Source: Streptomyces sp. ALI-76-A | Lineage (GTDB): Bacteria > Actinomycetota > Actinomycetes > Streptomycetales > Streptomycetaceae | Direction of reading: 5' to 3' | Length of the DNA: 64,000 bases | NCBI RefSeq assembly: GCF_030287445.1 | Contig: NZ_JASVWB010000004.1 | Span: forward strand, 1,411,501-1,475,500 | Part shown: positions 46,593 to 55,345 of the stretch, piece by piece | Layout of the letters: the number at the start of each line of letters is the position of its first letter | Position numbering within the stretch: position 1 is the first letter of the stretch | The notes under the pieces: model-generated | The model's input: only the letters and a program-made list of their open reading frames with translations | The model's database searches: none | Told to the model about the DNA's origin: nothing | Made by a program: the position numbers and the translations under genes

Positions 46593-47227
46593 TTCCCGTG
46601 CGCGGTCTGCTCGACCGCGCGCACGATCTTGACGTAGCAGCCGCAGCGGCAGATGTTGCCGCTCATCCACTCCCGGATCTCGTCCTTGGAGCCGGTGTGG
46701 CCCTCCTGGATGCAGCCGACGCCGGACATGATCTGGCCGGGGGTGCAGTAGCCGCACTGGAAGGCGTCCTGTTCGATGAACGCCTGCTGCAGCGGGTGCA
46801 GTTCGTCGCCGTCGGCCAGGCCCTCGATGGTGGTGACCTCGGCGCCCTCCAGCCGTATCGCCAGCGTCAGGCAGGAGTTGACCCGCCGTCCGTCGACCAG
46901 GACCGTACAGGCCCCGCACGCACCTGCGTTGCAGCCCTTCTTGCTGCCGGTCAGCTCCAGATGCTCACGCAGCAGATCCAGCAGCGAGGTCCGGTTGTCG
47001 ACCGTGACGGTGTGCCGCTTCCCGTTGACGGTCAGGGAGACACGGCCGCTGGGTGGTCCGTCAGCGGCGACCGCCTCCTCGGCGCCCAGGCCGAGTGGTC
47101 CCGCCAGACCCCCCGCCACCACAGCACCACCGACAGCGGCGGTCGTGGCGACAAACGTGCGTCGGGACGGTTCCGACGGGGGCGTGGCCGGCGGAGGAAC
47201 AGCTGAATCAGTGACTTCAGTAGACAT
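46589..47227 (-). CDS. Tat-exported [2Fe-2S] subunit of an aldehyde oxidoreductase (PaoA-like)
   Basis: A 212-aa small subunit. The N-terminus has a twin-arginine signal: SRRTFVATTAAVGGAVVAGG (about 22-41). The mature part binds two [2Fe-2S] clusters: plant-type GCNAGACGACTVLVDG with Cys in VNSCLTLA, and helical-bundle QCGYCTPGQIM with NICRCGCY. In PaoABC this subunit carries the whole folded complex across the membrane, so the product acts outside the cytoplasm. It is the first gene of a four-gene coupled operon (A-B-C then XdhC). An alternative upstream ATG at 47257 has no better ribosome site. Confidence 0.94.
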   Translation of the reverse strand: MSTEVTDSAVPPPATPPSEPSRRTFVATTAAVGGAVVAGGLAGPLGLGAEEAVAADGPPSGRVSLTVNGKRHTVTVDNRTSLLDLLREHLELTGSKKGCNAGACGACTVLVDGRRVNSCLTLAIRLEGAEVTTIEGLADGDELHPLQQAFIEQDAFQCGYCTPGQIMSGVGCIQEGHTGSKDEIREWMSGNICRCGCYVKIVRAVEQTAHGK

Positions 47228-47460
47228 GCGTACGCTTTCTACTCGGTGGAAGGTCAACGGCCTTGCTCATCGGCGCACTTGCAGGAGGACTGGCGTCGTC
47301 TCCAAGGCGTGGCAACCGGCTGGTCTGCCCGTCGCCCGGCGATGACGGATGCTGCGTCTGCGCATGAGGGCATGCGTCGGCAGGTCAGCTGCACCCATCG
47401 GGGGCGCGACCGTCGTTGCCGCTCTGCTCCGGATGCGATCCGGCGCTTGCGTCGCGGGTG

Positions 47461-48351
47461 TCAGCCGGCGGGGTTGTGTGTCTGTCCGGTGGTGTGAGGG
47501 CTGGTGGTGTGCGTGGTGGTCCAGCTGGTGAGGATGTTGAGGGCCTCGGCGGAGGGAGAGGCGGTTTCGGGGGTGTAGATGACGAGGGATTGTTCGGGGT
47601 CGCCCTCGACGGCCAGGACTGCGAATTCGAGGGTGAGATCGCCGACGAGCGGGTGGTGCAGGCGTTTGATGCCGGTGGTGTGGGCGCGGACGTTGTGATC
47701 GGCCCACATGCTGCGGAAGGTGTCGCTGTGCAGGGACAACTCGCCGATCAACTCGGTGAGTTGCGCGTCATCGGGGTGACGGCCGGCGTACAGGCGGAGC
47801 CTGGCCACGCACGTCTCGGCCACCTGGTCCCAGTCGGCATACAGCCTGAAGGCGGCCTCGTCGAGGAAGACGTAGCGGGCGAAGTTGCGCTCGCGGTGGG
47901 GCCGGGCTTCGAAGTCCGTGTAGAGAGCGCAGGCGAGCTTGTTGGCGGCCAGGACGTCCAGGCGTCGCCCCTCGATCACCGCAGGGACGCTGAGTGAGTC
48001 CAGGGCGCGGTACAGGACCGGGTGGACCCTTTGGGGGGCGAGGGGGCGCTTGCGGCGGGTCCGGGCGGTGGGCTTGGGCTGGGCGAGGGTGAAGAGATGG
48101 GCGCGTTCGGTGTCGTCGAGGTGCAGGGCGCGGGCGACGGCGTCCAGGACGGTTTCGGAGACGCCCTGGGTGCGGCCGCGTTCGAGACGGACGTAGTAGT
48201 CGACGCTGACTCCGGCGAGCTGGGCGACTTCCTCGCGGCGCAGCCCCGGCACGCGGCGGGGCCCCGGGTGTGGGGCGAGGCCGGCCTGCTCGGGGGTGAT
48301 CCGGGCCCGGCGGGTGCGCAGGAACTCACGGATCTCGCTGCTGCGGTCCAT
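47461..48351 (-). CDS. XRE-family regulator with MmyB-like ligand domain (copy 2)
   Basis: A 296-aa paralogue of the regulator at 29550-30443, with roughly 85-90% of residues the same by eye across the whole length, including HTH (RREEVAQLAGVSVDYYVRLE) and MmyB domain (ELIGELSLHSDTFRSMWADH). ATG at 48351 is in the same place as in copy 1. The 81-bp repeat lies immediately upstream, and what remains of the divergent target gene is a decayed tannase-like frame. Duplicate regulators sharing an operator could cross-regulate all the repeat-bearing promoters. Confidence 0.93.
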   Translation of the reverse strand: MDRSSEIREFLRTRRARITPEQAGLAPHPGPRRVPGLRREEVAQLAGVSVDYYVRLERGRTQGVSETVLDAVARALHLDDTERAHLFTLAQPKPTARTRRKRPLAPQRVHPVLYRALDSLSVPAVIEGRRLDVLAANKLACALYTDFEARPHRERNFARYVFLDEAAFRLYADWDQVAETCVARLRLYAGRHPDDAQLTELIGELSLHSDTFRSMWADHNVRAHTTGIKRLHHPLVGDLTLEFAVLAVEGDPEQSLVIYTPETASPSAEALNILTSWTTTHTTSPHTTGQTHNPAG

Positions 48352-48388
48352 GGGACCACCGTAGGACGGCGTTGTGCCCGCCGGGGCC

Positions 48389-48468
48389 TTGTAAGGGGTA
48401 CTGGCAGACCCCCCGAAGAGCGGGGCCCGTACGGCGGCGCACGTGGGGACCGCGGGTGGTTGCCTGGG
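48389..48468. repeat. 81-bp regulatory repeat, copy 4
   Basis: Contains AAGGGGTACTGGCAGACCCC (48393-48412) and GGGTGGTTGCCTGGG (48454-48468), at the same spacing as copies 1 and 3. It separates regulator copy 2 from a tannase-like pseudogene on the other strand. Confidence 0.75.
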
Positions 48469-48496
48469 CGGCGGGTACTCACCGCGCGCCCCCATG

Positions 48497-48980
48497 CCGG
48501 CGCTATTTCCGGACTGGAACTGGTGGAGCTTCGACTGCCAGTACGCGAAGCACAAGTTCGGCCCCTTCGTCGACGCAACCGACCCGGATCTGCGTCCGTT
48601 CCGAAGCAGTGGCGGGAAGCCGCTGATGTACGGGGGTTGGGTCGACCTCGTCGTGTCCTCTTACGACAACCGTCGACTGCGGCCGCCAGGTGATCCGGGC
48701 CACCTCGACCAGGCCGGCTGGCAGCGTCGGCGGTGTCCGGTAGACGGAGGAATTCGCCCGACTATTCAGGCTTCCTGGGATGGCCCATTGCGGCGCCGGC
48801 CACGGGCCGAACGCGTTCGGCAGGGCTTGACCCGTTGATGCGCTGGGTGGAGCACGGCACCGCGCCGACCGAGATCAGCATAACCAAGTACGTCAACGAC
48901 GACCCGGCCCAGGGAGCGCAAATGGTTCAGTCCCTTCGCACCCTGAACACGCCCGGAACACCGGAGCATCCCTGCGGATA
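48497..48980 (+). pseudogene. C-terminal remnant of a tannase/feruloyl-esterase-family protein
   Basis: Three frames hold consecutive pieces of the family's C-terminus: DWNWWSFDCQYAKHKFGPFV and RSSGGKPLMYGGWVDLVV (catalytic Asp region), then MAHCGAGHGPNAFG (catalytic His region, about 48781), then LDPLMRWVEHGTAPTEISIT and KYVNDDPAQGA to the stop. At least two frameshifts occur (about 48690-48780 and 48828). The nucleophile domain, normally ~300 residues upstream, is absent. In other genomes this family hydrolyses aromatic esters such as feruloyl or galloyl esters. Confidence 0.75.
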
Positions 48981-49214
48981 GCCGGGACACGGCGGGTTCC
49001 GCGTCCACGCCAGCGGAACCGACGCCGCCGCCTGCCGGATCGGCATCGACCCGGCCGCAGGCCGAAGCGGCTTGGCGCGCTGCACGGCCGCAGTGGTGCC
49101 CGCCCACCAGGTTCGTCTCGACCGGACGGCTCGGTCGCTGATGCTGACACGGGCTAACGGCCCAGCGGGGTCACCGGGCGGTCAGGCCAGATGTGGTCTC
49201 ACCATCGTTGGGGC

Positions 49215-49793
49215 TCAGTCGTGTGGTCCCGCGCCGTGCAGGAGTGTGTCGATGACGAGTGTGGCCAGCGCATCCGAATCCTGGGCGGCCGGGTCCTGGT
49301 CCGCGCCGGGCCTGTTGATGGCTTCGGACAGGAGAGCGTAGTACACCTGCCGCGTCCAGTCCAGGTCCGCGTCCGAGGCGAGGAGTCCCTCGTTCCGGGC
49401 TCGGGTCAGGAGTTTGACGGTGTAGGCGTCGATCTCTTTCCAGAGGGCGGCTGCGGCGCTGGTGTGGGGCGTGGCGTGGCTGAGAGTGAAGCGCCAAGTG
49501 CTCTTGACCCGCAGGACGTTCGCGGTCACCCGGTACAGGGCCACCAGCGCGGGAGCGGAGTCGGGCCGGGCCTCCCCGATCGCGTCGAGGAGCTGCTGCT
49601 TCGCGGAGACGGCGAGCGCCTCCAGGAGCGCCTGCCGGTTCGCGAACCGGCGGTGCACCGTGATCCTGGTCAGCCCCGCTGCTTCGGCGATCTGCTCCAT
49701 GGAGGCGCCGGCGTCCTCGGCCAGTACCCGTTCGGCCGCCTCAAGAATCGCGCGGACACTGCGCTCGGCGTCTGCCCGCAGTGGTCGGCCCAT
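49215..49793 (-). CDS. TetR-family regulator
   Basis: A 192-aa regulator. HTH at about 30-52: SMEQIAEAAGLTRITVHRRF, followed by ANRQALLEALA. The C-terminal domain is helical with no recognisable ligand motif. Ribosome site GGAGA precedes the ATG. It stands alone, with an AT-richer, promoter-like region upstream (49794-49920) and no clear partner gene. Confidence 0.92.
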   Translation of the reverse strand: MGRPLRADAERSVRAILEAAERVLAEDAGASMEQIAEAAGLTRITVHRRFANRQALLEALAVSAKQQLLDAIGEARPDSAPALVALYRVTANVLRVKSTWRFTLSHATPHTSAAAALWKEIDAYTVKLLTRARNEGLLASDADLDWTRQVYYALLSEAINRPGADQDPAAQDSDALATLVIDTLLHGAGPHD

Positions 49794-50126
49794 GTCTGTC
49801 TCCTGCCCGGTCGTTCGACTCTTGTCTCCTTGTAGAGGATACGTGAACGATACCGGTTCTTTGTTAGTTGATTCAGTTCTGTTGCTAGTGAGACTGTAGT
49901 TGATACATTGATGCTACGGATCGGGGCGCGTCGCACGGCCAGGCGTGCTTCAGTGTGACTGTCCCCCGGGGCTGGCGCCCCGACCGCAGCAAGACGAACA
50001 CGTCGCCTGAACTGGGGAGTCCACACGGCAACCACGACTCCCCGGTCCGCCCGAGTTCGTCCTGGCGTCCAGGCGAAGTGTCCGGAATGGCACCCGCGTA
50101 CTTCAGCACCCGACTCGACAGGCAAC
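49794..50126. promoter_or_regulatory. upstream region of the TetR gene
   Basis: No gene. Positions 49835-49915 are distinctly AT-richer than the surroundings (GATACCGGTTCTTTGTTAG, GTTGATACATTGATGC) and probably hold the TetR promoter and operator. Beyond about 49930 I see nothing. Confidence 0.45.
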
Positions 50127-50420
50127 TCAAGAAGAGGGGACCACGCCGCTCATCAGCGGGGAGAAGCCGGACGGGAAGCGGGTGCCGGACGTCGTCATGG
50201 AGGCGGCGGCCACCGTACGGCCGTGGAAGCCGCCGTGGCAGACGATGACGTTGGGGCGGCCGGTGGCCTGGCGGGCCAGCCAGAAGAGGACTGGAAGCCA
50301 GGGCGGCATCGGTGCGCGCGGCCCGCAAGGCGTTCGCACTCGAAGCCATGGCAGTACTCGACAGGGTCCACCCATGCGGGAGGATGCCTTCGGCCCAACA
50401 TACACCCGGTCCCGGACGCC
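50127..50420 (-). pseudogene. fragment of a class III aminotransferase
   Basis: One minus-strand frame reads LARQATGRPNVIVCHGGFHG then RTVAAASMTTSGTRFPSGFS, which matches the PLP-enzyme segment of acetylornithine/4-aminobutyrate aminotransferases (GRxxVIxFxGxFHG). About 60 residues are recognisable; the PLP Lys and both ends are missing. The flanks match no gene. A relic only. Confidence 0.65.
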
Positions 50421-50582
50421 CGCCCGGATCGACAAACCGCCGCCCGGCAGGGCAGCACGCCACGACGTCGGACGCGTCCTCGCCACCGGCGAGGCCTACA
50501 CCCGCCCTGCCCACCACCGGAAAGGCAGCATGCCACGGCGCACGGGAAAGAAGGCGTTCCCGCCGACGGATAGGGTCCCTAC

Positions 50583-51290
50583 ATGCAGACGGGTGAGTTA
50601 CTCGGCTCCGGCCGCAGCGCGGACGTGTTCGCCATCGATGATCACTGGGTCCTTCGCCGATACCGCGACGGCGGCGACGTCACCGCCGGAGCAGCCGTGA
50701 TGGCCTACCTCGCGGAGCACGGGTATCCGGTGCCCCGTCTCCGGGGCCCGGCCGGCGCCGGACACCGCACGGAGCCGCGGACCGACCTGGTGATGCAGCG
50801 GCTGCACGGCCCATCCATGCTTCAGGCACTGCTGCAGGGCACAATCACGGCCGAGGAAGCAGGAGCGAGACTCGCCGACCTGCTGCACCGCTTGCATTCG
50901 GTTCCCGCACGGGTCTCCGTCGATCCCGCCAACCGGATTCTCCACCTCGACCTGCACCCAGACAATGTGATGATCACCTCGGGAGGGCCCGTGGTGATCG
51001 ACTGGTGCAATACCGAGGAAGGGCCACCTGGGCTGGACTGGGGAATGTCGGCCCTGATCCTGGCGCAGGTCGCCGCCGGCAACACGGCCATGGCAGCGCC
51101 GGTCCGGGCAGTACTCGCTTCACTGCTCACATGCCTCGGCCCCACGATGGCCATGGGCAACACCGACTCCGGATGCCTTACGGAAGCCAGGACGAGACGT
51201 GCGGCCGACCCTTCAATGAGCGAAAGCGAGACTCATCTTCTCGATGACGCCATGGACTTGATAACTGAGCTGACGCCCGCCCGACCTTAA
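50583..51290 (+). CDS. APH-fold phosphotransferase
   Basis: A 235-aa protein of the aminoglycoside/choline-kinase-like fold. GSGRSADVF (nucleotide loop, about 8-16), catalytic loop ILHLDLHPDNVMI (about 119-131; Asp and Asn) and metal-binding VVIDWCNTEEGPPGLDWGMS (about 137-156) are present. Its short length leaves out part of the substrate-binding lobe, so the substrate is unknown; it need not be an antibiotic. No ribosome site is seen; TAGGGT 6 bp before the ATG could be a -10 box, so a leaderless mRNA is likely. Confidence 0.87.
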   Translation: MQTGELLGSGRSADVFAIDDHWVLRRYRDGGDVTAGAAVMAYLAEHGYPVPRLRGPAGAGHRTEPRTDLVMQRLHGPSMLQALLQGTITAEEAGARLADLLHRLHSVPARVSVDPANRILHLDLHPDNVMITSGGPVVIDWCNTEEGPPGLDWGMSALILAQVAAGNTAMAAPVRAVLASLLTCLGPTMAMGNTDSGCLTEARTRRAADPSMSESETHLLDDAMDLITELTPARP

Positions 51291-51411
51291 GACGTTGTCT
51301 CACGTGGCAAGTTCCTCGGCTTCTTGCAGCTCAGGGCACTGGCCATGGCCAGACTTCGGCTCTTCCGATCGTTGCAGTCCACGCACGGGATCTTGAGGCC
51401 GCGAGTAGCCC

Positions 51412-52014
51412 ATGGCAGGCTCATGCCGCATGATCGGTGAATTCGCGAAGGACAACCTGCACGGGAGACTGCGGCGGGACCGCGAAGCGCTGCTCTGGAA
51501 GCTCGGCGGCTTGTCCGAATACGACGCCCGCCGACCGTTGACAGTGACCGGGAGCAACCTCCTTGGCCTGGTCAAACACGTGGCCAGCGTCGAGGCCAGG
51601 TACTTTGGCGAGGTCTTCGACCGCCCTTTCCCGGAACCGCTGCCCCGGTGGCAAGACCACGACGGCAGCGATCTGTGGGCGACTGAGGGCGAGACCCGCG
51701 ATCAGATCATCGAGTTCTACCGGCGCACGTGGGAACACTCGGACGCGACGATCAACGAGCTTCTCCTCGATGCCCCCGGCCACGTGCCCTGGTGGCCGGA
51801 TCCCCATTCCAACACGAACCTGTTCGCCGTCATGGTCCACGTCCTCGGCGAGACCAACCGGCATGCCGGGCACGCCGACATCCTTCGCGAAGGCGTAGAC
51901 GGCCGAACCGGGATGCGCCCCGAACATGAGATGCAGATCGATGAGGAAGCCCGCGCCGCCTACTACGCGAAGATCGAGCAGGCCGCCAGATCGGCCGCCT
52001 CGGCCAGAGCATAG
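51412..52014 (+). CDS. DinB-fold protein (DUF664 type)
   Basis: A 200-aa four-helix-bundle protein of the DinB/mycothiol-S-transferase superfamily. Metal-binding His residues are in GLVKHVASVEARYF (about 57) and HVLGETNRHAGHADILREG (about 145-158). The subgroup is common in Actinobacteria and includes mycothiol- or bacillithiol-dependent transferases; most are uncharacterised. Start uncertain: ATG at 51412 or 51430. It follows the APH-fold gene after 120 bp and ends just before IS remnants. Confidence 0.87.
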   Translation: MAGSCRMIGEFAKDNLHGRLRRDREALLWKLGGLSEYDARRPLTVTGSNLLGLVKHVASVEARYFGEVFDRPFPEPLPRWQDHDGSDLWATEGETRDQIIEFYRRTWEHSDATINELLLDAPGHVPWWPDPHSNTNLFAVMVHVLGETNRHAGHADILREGVDGRTGMRPEHEMQIDEEARAAYYAKIEQAARSAASARA

Positions 52015-52048
52015 AGGTCTGCGCCACGTGACTTGAGGTCCGAGCGGC

Positions 52049-52255
52049 ATGATGGCGGCCGTGAGGGCTGATCTGTCGAAGCGTCTGGTTGATGAGCTCT
52101 GGGAGCTGGTCGCCCCGCTACTGCCGTCGTTCGCGGCTCGACCGCAAGGTGGCGGGACCGCTCCGCGTGAACGAGCGGGCGGTGTTCACGGCTATGGCGT
52201 ACATACTGAGGAGTGGGTGTGCGTGGCGGTATCTGCCGGAATCGTTCGGTGTATC
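52049..52255 (+). mobile_element. IS5-family N-terminal remnant
   Basis: Frames hold LSKRLVDELWELVAPLLPSF and, one frame over, NERAVFTAMAYILRSGCAWR then YLPESFGVS: the start of an IS5-type transposase of another subgroup. It stops at about 52255, where a fragment of a different transposase on the opposite strand begins. Confidence 0.7.
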
Positions 52256-52257
52256 GC

Positions 52258-52790
52258 CTGGCGGCGTAGCCGGCGACGATCACGGGGTCGCGGATGTCGT
52301 TGTCCAGGCCGCGGAAGCCGAGGTCGGCCAGCGCCCCGAGGCCAGCGGCGCGGAGGTGGGCCAGGATGCGGTCGTGGCGGGCGGCGGTGTTGTCGTGGGT
52401 GCGGCCGGGTCGGGCGGCGGATATCCAGATCAGGCGACCGTTCTCGTCGGTCAGGGCGAGGAAGTGCAGGCCATGGCTGCGGTGCTTCCCGGAATAGTTC
52501 CGCCGGTCGGCCTCCCGGTTTGGCGTCTGGTGCGGATGAGGGTGCCGTCGATCAGGACCACCTCCCCGCCCTGCCTGGCGACCTGCCTCAGGGCACGGTT
52601 CAGGCACGGCGCCTGGGCGGCGAGCAGTCCGATCAGCTCGTCGCGCCAGCGGCGGACGGTGGACTCGGACACGTCGTTGCCGCCGGCCATGTCGGCCAAG
52701 CGCTGGTCGTGACACAACACGGCCAGGACGATCACCGCGATCTTCCCCGGCGATCGCCGCGTCCCTCGCCGTGGGCGTAGTGCTCGGCGC
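52258..52790 (-). mobile_element. DDE transposase remnant (IS5/DDE_Tnp_4-like)
   Basis: Minus-strand pieces: ELIGLLAAQAPCLNRALRQV and VVLIDGTLIRTRRQTGRPTG (first Asp, about 52550), then in another frame SGKHRSHGLHFLALTDENGR and GALADLGFRGLDNDIRDPVI (second Asp, about 52290). C-terminus missing. The head-to-head join with the previous IS fragment shows recombination or successive insertions and deletions here. Confidence 0.72.
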
Positions 52791-52829
52791 GGTCGGCCGA
52801 TGGCGCCGAGCACGACTGGCCAAGACCGG

Positions 52830-53438
52830 TCAGCCGACGATGGGCTCGTCGGCGAGGTAGGGCGGCGCGGGCTCGTACTGGATGTGCCGGCGCACCGCGC
52901 GGGCGTGCTCGCGCCCGTGCAATCGGCCCACCAGCCACAGGGCGCTGTCAATTCCGGCGGACACGCCCTGGCTGGTGATCAGGTTGCCGTCCACGACGTA
53001 ACGGGCGTCGCGGACGACGGTGACGTCACCGTGCGCCTCGAGCGCCTCTTCGTAGCTCCAGTGGGTGGCGACGCGTCGCCCGCGCGCGGGCCCGGCGGCG
53101 TGCATGAGCACCGCGCCGGTGCACACGCTGCTGACCCAGGAGACCTGTGCCGCGGTCTTGGCGATCCAGTCGGTGAGGACAGGGTTGTGCGGCTCTGTCT
53201 CGCGAGCCCCGCGTCCACCTGGGACCAGCAGCACATCGAGGGGCGGGTGATCGCCGAATGCGTGGTCGGGCAGGACGCGCATGCCCTTGCTGCAGCGCAC
53301 GGGCACGGACTTTTCGGAGATCAGGACGGCGGTGTCCACACCGCCGCGCAGCATCGAGGACACGGTGAACACCTCCCAGGGGCCGACGAAGTCCAGCTCC
53401 TCGGCATCGTTGAAGATCAGCAGCCCGTAGGTGGTCAC
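52830..53438 (-). CDS. DJ-1/PfpI-family protein
   Basis: A 202-aa protein of the DJ-1/PfpI glutamine-amidotransferase-like fold. The nucleophile elbow is WVSSVCTGAVLMHAAG (Cys about 106) and the conserved Glu/Asp near the N-terminus is in NDAEELDFVGPWEVF. Members include isonitrile hydratase (InhA type), which this AxxELDFxGPxEVF pattern resembles, as well as proteases and glyoxalases. GTG at 53438 overlaps the stop of the GlxA-type regulator (GTGA), so the two are made together. Confidence 0.9.
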   Translation of the reverse strand: MTTYGLLIFNDAEELDFVGPWEVFTVSSMLRGGVDTAVLISEKSVPVRCSKGMRVLPDHAFGDHPPLDVLLVPGGRGARETEPHNPVLTDWIAKTAAQVSWVSSVCTGAVLMHAAGPARGRRVATHWSYEEALEAHGDVTVVRDARYVVDGNLITSQGVSAGIDSALWLVGRLHGREHARAVRRHIQYEPAPPYLADEPIVG

Positions 53439-54430
53439 GAATGCTCCTGTTGCAGTTCCGCATGGGCGGTGGTGGTGGACCGGAACCGCGCCCGGTAATC
53501 GGAGGGCGCGATGCCCAAGTGACGGTGGAAGGAGCGGCGCAGCGTCTCGGCGGTGCCGAACCCGCAGTGCCGCGCAATGGCCTCGACCGGGTCGTCGCCC
53601 TCGGCGAGCGCGCGCTGGGCGGCCTCGACACGTACACGCTCCACGTACGAGGCGGGCGGCGTGCCCAGTTCGGCGGTGAACCGGCGCTGCAGATGACGCG
53701 GGCTCAGCCGCGCGCTCTGCGCCAGGTCGGCGATTCCGTGCCGGGCGCTGGGGTCGGCGTGTATGGCCGACACCGCGGCACGGATCGGGTCGGTCGCGGG
53801 CTCTTTCGACCACAGTGCCACGCTGAACTGGGACTGACCGCCGGGCCTGCGCAGGAACATGACCATCTCGCGGGCGACGGCATGGGCGACGCCCCGCCCC
53901 AGATCGTCCTCGACGAGCGCGAGGGCGAGATCCATCCCGGCGGTGACACCGGCCGACGTCCACACATGCCCGTCCCGGATGAAAATGGGCTCGCAGTCGA
54001 CCTCAACACCCGGATGTTCGCGGATAAGTTGCGCCTCGCGGGCCCAGTGGGTGGTGACCCTGCGCCCGTCGAGGAGTCCGGCGGCAGCCAGCAGGAACAC
54101 CCCGCTGCACACCGAGGTGACGCGGCGGGCACTCGCCCCGACGTCTCGGATCCACCCAGTCAGCTCCTCATCGAGGCGCGCTTGGTCGACTCCCTTGCCA
54201 CCGGCCACAACCAGAGTGTCGACACCCTCGGGATCCACCTCATGCACCCCGTACCCGGCGTGGACAGGAAGCCCACTCGCCGCCGGTACCGGCCCGGAAC
54301 GAGGCGCCACTACCAGGCGGCGATAACCTCCGGCCAGCTGCCCGGCATGCTGGAACACCTCGTGCGGGCCGACAAGGTCGAGAGGCTGAAACCCCTCGTA
54401 GATCACGAAAGCAATGCTGCGCTCCTTCAC
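53435..54430 (-). CDS. GlxA-type AraC-family regulator with DJ-1 domain
   Basis: A 331-aa protein. The N-terminal DJ-1/PfpI-like domain (1-190; VIYEGFQPLDLVGPHEVFQH, RRVTSVCSGVFLLAAAGLLD) is fused to a C-terminal AraC double HTH (about 225-320; GIADLAQSARLSPRHLQRRF and EAIARHCGFGTAETLRRSFH). GTG at 54430 is preceded by GGTGGAGG. The regulator's sensor domain and the enzyme encoded just downstream are homologous, which suggests they recognise the same ligand or that one arose from the other. Confidence 0.93.
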   Translation of the reverse strand: MKERSIAFVIYEGFQPLDLVGPHEVFQHAGQLAGGYRRLVVAPRSGPVPAASGLPVHAGYGVHEVDPEGVDTLVVAGGKGVDQARLDEELTGWIRDVGASARRVTSVCSGVFLLAAAGLLDGRRVTTHWAREAQLIREHPGVEVDCEPIFIRDGHVWTSAGVTAGMDLALALVEDDLGRGVAHAVAREMVMFLRRPGGQSQFSVALWSKEPATDPIRAAVSAIHADPSARHGIADLAQSARLSPRHLQRRFTAELGTPPASYVERVRVEAAQRALAEGDDPVEAIARHCGFGTAETLRRSFHRHLGIAPSDYRARFRSTTTAHAELQQEHS

Positions 54431-54747
54431 GCCTCCACCCTCGGGGTTCGGCGTGATGGCGTCTACGACACACACCCCACAGATTGCGCCGAAGCGAGCT
54501 GCTGAAGATCGGGGGCAGCAGCGGCGACCGTCACAGGAAACCTCAGGTCCCTCGCCCAGCCGCGCCGGATCACTGCCGCATTGACGCACCTCGACTTCAC
54601 CGCTGGCAGACGATCTACTCCCCAGACTGCTGCCCACGACCAGCACAAGCACCCCGAAAGCCCGTCACACCAGCCCTTTGACCAGCGACTTCAAGTTGGC
54701 GGAGGCTCACTCCCGGCCGCCGTACCGGTGTGCATCGTGGTGCGCGG
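54431..54747. other. no gene seen
   Basis: The region upstream of the GlxA-type regulator, up to the left end of the IS256 element. Possible regulator promoter near 54440-54500. The 5' end of the tnpA gene interrupted by the IS256 element was sought here and not found. Confidence 0.45.
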
Positions 54748-55345
54748 GACTGTAAATCGTTCGGTGTAACTCCCGATCATGGAAGATGCATCGATGACCA
54801 GCAACAACATGCCTGAGGCCGAGTCCGTCGAGCCGTCTGAAGCGGCGCCAGCGAAGTCTGTGGACGACCAGCTGATCGACGAGCTGGTGGGCCGGGCTCA
54901 GGCCGAGGGCCTTCAGCTGACCGGCGAGGGCGGGCTGCTCCAGCAGCTGACCAAGCGGCTTCTGGAGTCCGCTCTCGAGGGCGAGATCACCGACCATCTC
55001 GGCTATGGCAAGCATGATCCGGCCGGGAAGAACGGCGGCAACTCACGCAACGGCACCCGTGCCAAGACCGTGCTCACCGACGTCGGCCCGGTCGAGATAG
55101 CCGTTCCCCGCGACCGGGAAGGCAGCTTCGAGCCGAGGATCGTCAAGAAGCGGCAGAAACGCCTGACCGGCGTTGACGAGATGGTCATCTCGCTCGCTGC
55201 GAAGGGCCTGACGACCGGTGAGGTCCAGGCTCACCTGGCGGAAGTCTATGGAGCCGACGTATCCCGCCAGACGATCTCCACGATCACCGACAAGGTCCTG
55301 GACGGCATGGCCGAGTGGCAGAACCGCCGCTCGACGCCGCTTGAG

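Noticed and set aside
50583..51290. Antibiotic-resistance aminoglycoside kinase
   Set aside because: The fold is right but the protein is short and has no subgroup signature for a drug substrate, so only a general APH-fold call is justified.
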